A program made the position numbers and the translations under genes. The notes beneath the pieces are model-generated. The model was not told where the DNA came from and did no database searches. It worked only from the letters and a program-made list of their open reading frames with translations. From assembly GCA_025359705.1 (NCBI GenBank), contig JANYFS010000271.1, positions 1-8,678 on the forward strand: a stretch of DNA of 8,678 bases, in the 5' to 3' direction. The first letter of the stretch is position 1. Each line of letters begins with the position of its first letter. The DNA is from Deinococcales bacterium (GTDB lineage: Bacteria > Deinococcota > Deinococci > Deinococcales > Deinococcaceae). Below, one piece after another: positions 5,845 to 8,678 of this stretch.

Positions 5845-7667
5845 CCGCACCCAACACCTCGAGTATTCCCCATTCCATTGGCAAAGTATTGGGAACCGCA
5901 GAGGCTACCCCGCTGCAATTTTGGTTTTGGGTCGATCCAGGCTCGAGCGTGCAACTCGACGATTTGGTGGTGCTGGAAAGCCAAAAGCCCAGCGGCGAAA
6001 TGGTGCGCTACTACGGGGTGGTGGATCAGGTTCGCAAAATCCACGAAGGGGTCAGCTTTGAATCCGATGTACAAAGTGTTTCGGACGGGATTTTGCCCGC
6101 CCAAGTCAGCTATAGCGCCCATGTTTTGGTGACACGGGTCGATCCTGAAGAGTTCATCCCGCCCCATCCGGGCGACGCGGTGTTTAAGGCCGAAGGTAAA
6201 TCCCTCGAGATGGCGTTGTACCAAGACCGCATGGACTCGAGGTTGGCGGGTGGGGTGCTGCGCTCGGGTGATCCGGTGTTTATCAATTTCGATTTTTTGA
6301 ATGGTAAAAATGGGGCGCACATCAATATTTCGGGGGTTTCGGGGGTAGCGACCAAAACCAGTTATGCTCTGTTTTTGCTCTATTCCATCTTCAATAGCCA
6401 AGCCCTCGGTACCGAGCGCTCGGGCAGCAAAGCGGTGATTTTTAACGTCAAGGGCGAGGATTTGCTGTTTTTGGATCGCCCCAATGCCCAGCTCGAGCGC
6501 AAAGAGCGGGAAATCAGCGCCGCCAGAGGGCTGAGCAAAGATCGCTACGCCATTTGTGGCCTGCCCAAAACTCCCTTCGAGTCGGTGCAGTTTTTAGCCG
6601 CACCTCGAGCCAGCACCGACCCCAGCATGATTTTTCCCGATGTGGAGCAGCGCAAAATTGGGGTGACCCCTTATTTGTGGACATTGCGGGATTTTTGTTT
6701 GCGCCGCTTTTTGCCCTACTGCTTTGCGGACCGCGAATCCAGCCTGAACTTGGGTTTTTTGATTGGACACCTCGAGGAGCGGCTGTTTCGGGTTGCCAAA
6801 GATGGCCTCGAGACCCCGTTTTTAACCGTTTCGGACTGGATTCCCGAAGACCCCACCGAACTGCTCGACCTCGAGGTGCGTTTTGATGAATTGGGCAAAC
6901 AACGCATCGAAACCTTCGAACATTTGATCGGCTACATCGAGTATAAATTGCTCGAGCAAGACGGCGAAGGAGACCGCAAATGGGTTGCCAAACAAAATCC
7001 AGGCACCTTGCAAGCTCTGATCCGCCGCTTGCGCGGGGTTGCCAAGTTTTTGTCGCCCTTAATTCGCGGGGATATTTCCGTAACCCAAGCCGAAAAATAC
7101 CGCCCCAATGTGCTGCGGGCCGAGTTTCAATTGTCGGTGGTGGATATTCACAACCTGAGCGGTCATGCCCAAATGTTTGTGGTTGGGGTGATTCTAAAAG
7201 AGTTGTTTGAGCAAAAAGAGAAAACAGGCCGCCGCAACAGTGTGTTTGTGGTACTGGACGAGCTAAACAAATATGCCCCTCGAGAGGGCAATTCTCCAAT
7301 CAAAGATGTATTGTTGGATATTGCCGAGCGCGGGCGCAGTTTGGGAATTATTTTGATTGGGGCGCAGCAAACCGCCTCGGAAGTGGAACGGCGGATCACC
7401 TCCAACGCCGCCATTCGGGTAGTGGGCCGCCTGGATGCTGCCGAATCCGAACGCCCTGAATACCGCTTTTTGCCCGCCGCCTACCGTTTGCGGGCCAGCA
7501 TTTTGCAACCAGGCACCATGATTGTGCAACAACCCGATGTTCCTACCCCCGTGATGATCAGTTTTCCCTTTCCTGCATGGGCTACACGGGTAGACGAAGA
7601 CCAAACCGCCGCCCTAAGTGATACTGAGGAAACTCAGCTCGAGGCGGCGCAGTGGTTGGATTTGTAG
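5841..7667 (+). CDS. HerA-like FtsK/VirD4-superfamily hexameric ATPase
   Basis: HerA ATPases form hexameric rings that translocate DNA and, with the nuclease NurA, take part in end resection or defence. The 608-residue product has an N-terminal beta-barrel-like (HAS) region at about 10-105, with LGTAEATPLQFWFWVDPGSSVQLDDLVVLE; a P-loop region NISGVSGVATKTSYALFLLY (162-181); Walker B VFVVLDELNKYAP (468-480; Asp473, Glu474); and the HerA-type GAQQTASEVERRITSNAAIRVVGRL (507-531) with Gln509-510 and candidate arginine fingers Arg518-519. The P-loop is odd: GVSGVATKTS, with an extra residue and no Gly before Lys compared with G-x4-GK[ST]. A long insert (about 210-420) separates it from Walker B. 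The gene is coupled to the small leader ORF. No NurA gene is adjacent; the next gene is convergent. Seven of eight Leu-Glu pairs are CTCGAG. Confidence 0.85.
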   Translation: MTAPNTSSIPHSIGKVLGTAEATPLQFWFWVDPGSSVQLDDLVVLESQKPSGEMVRYYGVVDQVRKIHEGVSFESDVQSVSDGILPAQVSYSAHVLVTRVDPEEFIPPHPGDAVFKAEGKSLEMALYQDRMDSRLAGGVLRSGDPVFINFDFLNGKNGAHINISGVSGVATKTSYALFLLYSIFNSQALGTERSGSKAVIFNVKGEDLLFLDRPNAQLERKEREISAARGLSKDRYAICGLPKTPFESVQFLAAPRASTDPSMIFPDVEQRKIGVTPYLWTLRDFCLRRFLPYCFADRESSLNLGFLIGHLEERLFRVAKDGLETPFLTVSDWIPEDPTELLDLEVRFDELGKQRIETFEHLIGYIEYKLLEQDGEGDRKWVAKQNPGTLQALIRRLRGVAKFLSPLIRGDISVTQAEKYRPNVLRAEFQLSVVDIHNLSGHAQMFVVGVILKELFEQKEKTGRRNSVFVVLDELNKYAPREGNSPIKDVLLDIAERGRSLGIILIGAQQTASEVERRITSNAAIRVVGRLDAAESERPEYRFLPAAYRLRASILQPGTMIVQQPDVPTPVMISFPFPAWATRVDEDQTAALSDTEETQLEAAQWLDL

Positions 7668-7683
7668 TCGCTGCGCTCGAGGG

Positions 7684-7707
7684 AGGGTAAGAGGGTAAGA
7701 GGGTGTG
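7684..7707. repeat. 8-bp tandem repeat in the convergent gap
   Basis: AGGGTAAG occurs at 7684-7691 and 7692-7699, followed by a decayed copy AGGGTGTG at 7700-7707. It lies 16 bp after the herA-like stop, flanked by CTCGAG at 7676 and 7709. No hairpin with a T run is visible here, so I cannot point to a terminator for herA. Confidence 0.8.
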
Positions 7708-7728
7708 GCTCGAGATTTACCCATTGTT

Positions 7729-7763
7729 ACGAACCACGAAAAACGAATAACGAACCACGAATT
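7729..7763. repeat. five ACGAA-N-N heptamers in tandem
   Basis: ACGAA starts at 7729, 7736, 7743, 7750 and 7757, an exact 7-bp period; the two variable bases are CC, AA, TA, CC, TT. Units 1-2 and 4-5 share the longer match ACGAACCACGAA. The array touches the aldo/keto reductase stop codon (7764-7766). It has no inverted symmetry, so it is not a terminator hairpin. Function unknown. Confidence 0.9.
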
Positions 7764-8636
7764 CTATACCTGCCCTTCCCAATCCTTACCGTGCTGCACA
7801 AATAATTGATTCAACTTTTCGGAAACATCCCCCTCGAGCGGGCCGCGCGTGACCACATCCATATTGTGTGTAAGGTGTTTGAGGTCGCGGGTTCCTACAA
7901 TGCTGCTCGAGACACCAGGGGCAAAGGCGGTGAAGCGTAGGGCCAACTCCAGCGGATCACTGCCCAGCTCGAGGTTCATGGTTTTCCAGCGTTCCCAGTA
8001 GACTTCAGCGTAATCGCCCACGGGCCGCTGCTCAAAGCGCCAAGGCGCATTTCCAATCGGGCGCTTGGCAATCACTCCAAGGTGTGGGGCTTGGGGTAAA
8101 AGCTCGAGCAGGCTGTGTTGGTCGAATAGATTGACCGAGGTCTGCACACTGCCCACCTTCCCCGAATTGAGCGCGTAGGCCAGAGCCGCATTTTCGCCCG
8201 AATAGGCGACCACCCGTACCCAGCCTTGCGCCTGCACAAACTCGAGCGCCTGCCATATAGCGTCTTGCTCGAGGGTTTCTTGGGGGCAGGAATGCAAATG
8301 GAAAATGTCCAAATAGTCGGTCTGGCAGGTACGCATGGCCTGTTCCACCCCGCGCACAATGCAGTCGTAGCTCCAGTCCGCTGCACCTTCCACCCCGTAG
8401 CCACCTTTGGTAGACAAAATAAAATCTTTGCGCCGCCACGACAAATGCCGCCCAATACGGGCTTCGGACTGGTCGTAACCTTTGGCGCTATCGATCAGAT
8501 TGATTCCCAAATCCAGAGCGCGGTTCAGCAAGGTTCCCGCTTGATCCTCTGAAAGATCGTTGCCGCCCACATGTCCTGCACCAAAACCCAATACCGATAC
8601 CTCGAGTCCTGTGTTGCCGAAAGGTCGTTTTTGCAT
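7764..8636 (-). CDS. aldo/keto reductase
   Basis: A cytosolic NAD(P)H-dependent oxidoreductase with a TIM-barrel fold; substrate cannot be told from sequence. The 290 residues carry the AKR catalytic tetrad: Asp49 (INLIDSAKGY), Tyr54, Lys77 (LSTKGG) and His115 (DYLDIFHLHS). The start RPFGNTGLEVSVLGFGAGHVGG (4-25) is typical of the GNTG-type AKR subgroup. NADP-binding features near the C-terminus include SSSIVGTRDLKHLTHNM (243-259). Length is normal. The start is fixed by a TAAAAT box six bases before the ATG, implying a leaderless mRNA, and by the family N-terminus. It is convergent with the herA-like gene and probably monocistronic. Six of seven Leu-Glu pairs are CTCGAG. Confidence 0.93.
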   Translation of the reverse strand: MQKRPFGNTGLEVSVLGFGAGHVGGNDLSEDQAGTLLNRALDLGINLIDSAKGYDQSEARIGRHLSWRRKDFILSTKGGYGVEGAADWSYDCIVRGVEQAMRTCQTDYLDIFHLHSCPQETLEQDAIWQALEFVQAQGWVRVVAYSGENAALAYALNSGKVGSVQTSVNLFDQHSLLELLPQAPHLGVIAKRPIGNAPWRFEQRPVGDYAEVYWERWKTMNLELGSDPLELALRFTAFAPGVSSSIVGTRDLKHLTHNMDVVTRGPLEGDVSEKLNQLFVQHGKDWEGQV

Positions 8637-8642
8637 AGGTTT

Positions 8643-8671
8643 ATTTTATGTGTCCACAAAGCCCACACCAA
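8643..8671 (-). promoter_or_regulatory. leaderless promoter of the aldo/keto reductase gene
   Basis: On the minus strand TTGGTG (8671-8666) is followed by a 17-bp spacer and TAAAAT (8648-8643), then six bases and ATG. The predicted transcript begins at or beside the start codon. There is no ribosome site. Confidence 0.65.
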
Positions 8672-8678
8672 CCTCGAG

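Larger units (their letters stand above)
1..8678. repeat. CTCGAG, a highly iterated palindrome (63 copies)
   Basis: Hand count gives 63 copies, 53 in genes and 10 in intergenic DNA (about 620 bp in total). A uniform four-base model predicts about two. They occur in every gene and on both coding strands, mean spacing near 140 bp, closest pair 12 bp apart (1879, 1891). In genes, 32 copies read Leu-Glu, 16 Ser-(Ser/Arg) and 5 with a central Arg. The base before the site is G or C in 49 of 62 cases and T in only three. The window begins and ends on a copy. It resembles cyanobacterial HIP1 in behaviour, not sequence. Confidence 0.97.

Noticed and set aside
5835..6401. 188-codon minus-strand open frame over the start of herA
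   Set aside because: Antisense to the HAS-barrel region and to the leader ORF; no ribosome site or -10 box and no recognisable domain.
6514..7299. 261-codon minus-strand open frame inside the herA-like gene
   Set aside because: It is antisense to well-supported HerA motifs, has a composition rich in Arg, Ser and Pro typical of a shadow frame, and has no start signals.
1..8678. Cloning or linker artefact (XhoI sites) as the source of CTCGAG
   Set aside because: Most copies lie inside intact, family-consistent reading frames as normal codons, so they cannot be inserted linkers.
1..8678. tRNA, rRNA, IS ends or attachment sites
   Set aside because: I saw no cloverleaf-like sequence, rRNA-like sequence, transposase frame or terminal inverted repeat in any gap; the longest gap without a gene is 182 bp.

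Overview
The window carries a bacterial chromosomal segment of ordinary, tightly packed genes, with no phage, IS or CRISPR content. Overall base composition looks close to half GC. The best guess for the host is a member of Deinococcota or a close relative with unusually low GC. Three genes have a TANNNT box whose last base lies exactly 7 nt upstream of the start codon, the leaderless-mRNA geometry described for Deinococcus. The HerA-type ATPase has a Walker A variant (GVSGVATKTS) that I associate with that phylum from memory. This assignment is inference.

Layout, left to right. thyX (flavin-dependent thymidylate synthase, +) is followed by a small secreted beta-rich protein gene (+) with its own near-consensus promoter, a repeated 17-mer around the -35, and a hairpin terminator. 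Next, on the minus strand, come a PadR regulator, a HAAS-type one-TM membrane protein translationally coupled to it, and an exported protein of unknown function. The PadR promoter region is built from CGATAT repeats at an exact 13-bp period and sits between padR and a divergent plus-strand pair: a YihY/BrkB-family membrane protein and a second multipass membrane protein. A promoter at the end of that pair drives an apparent 26-codon leader ORF, which overlaps by ATGA the start of a HerA-like hexameric ATPase gene. The last gene is a convergent aldo/keto reductase. The 96-bp convergent gap holds two short tandem repeats.

The dominant unusual signal is the hexamer CTCGAG. I count 63 copies in 8678 bp (about 2 expected from a uniform model), in genes on both strands and in intergenic DNA. 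In genes it dictates codon choice: 32 of 40 Leu-Glu pairs are written CTCGAG. This looks like a highly iterated palindrome comparable in kind to cyanobacterial HIP1 (GCGATCGC), with a different sequence and an unknown role. The window itself begins and ends on a copy.
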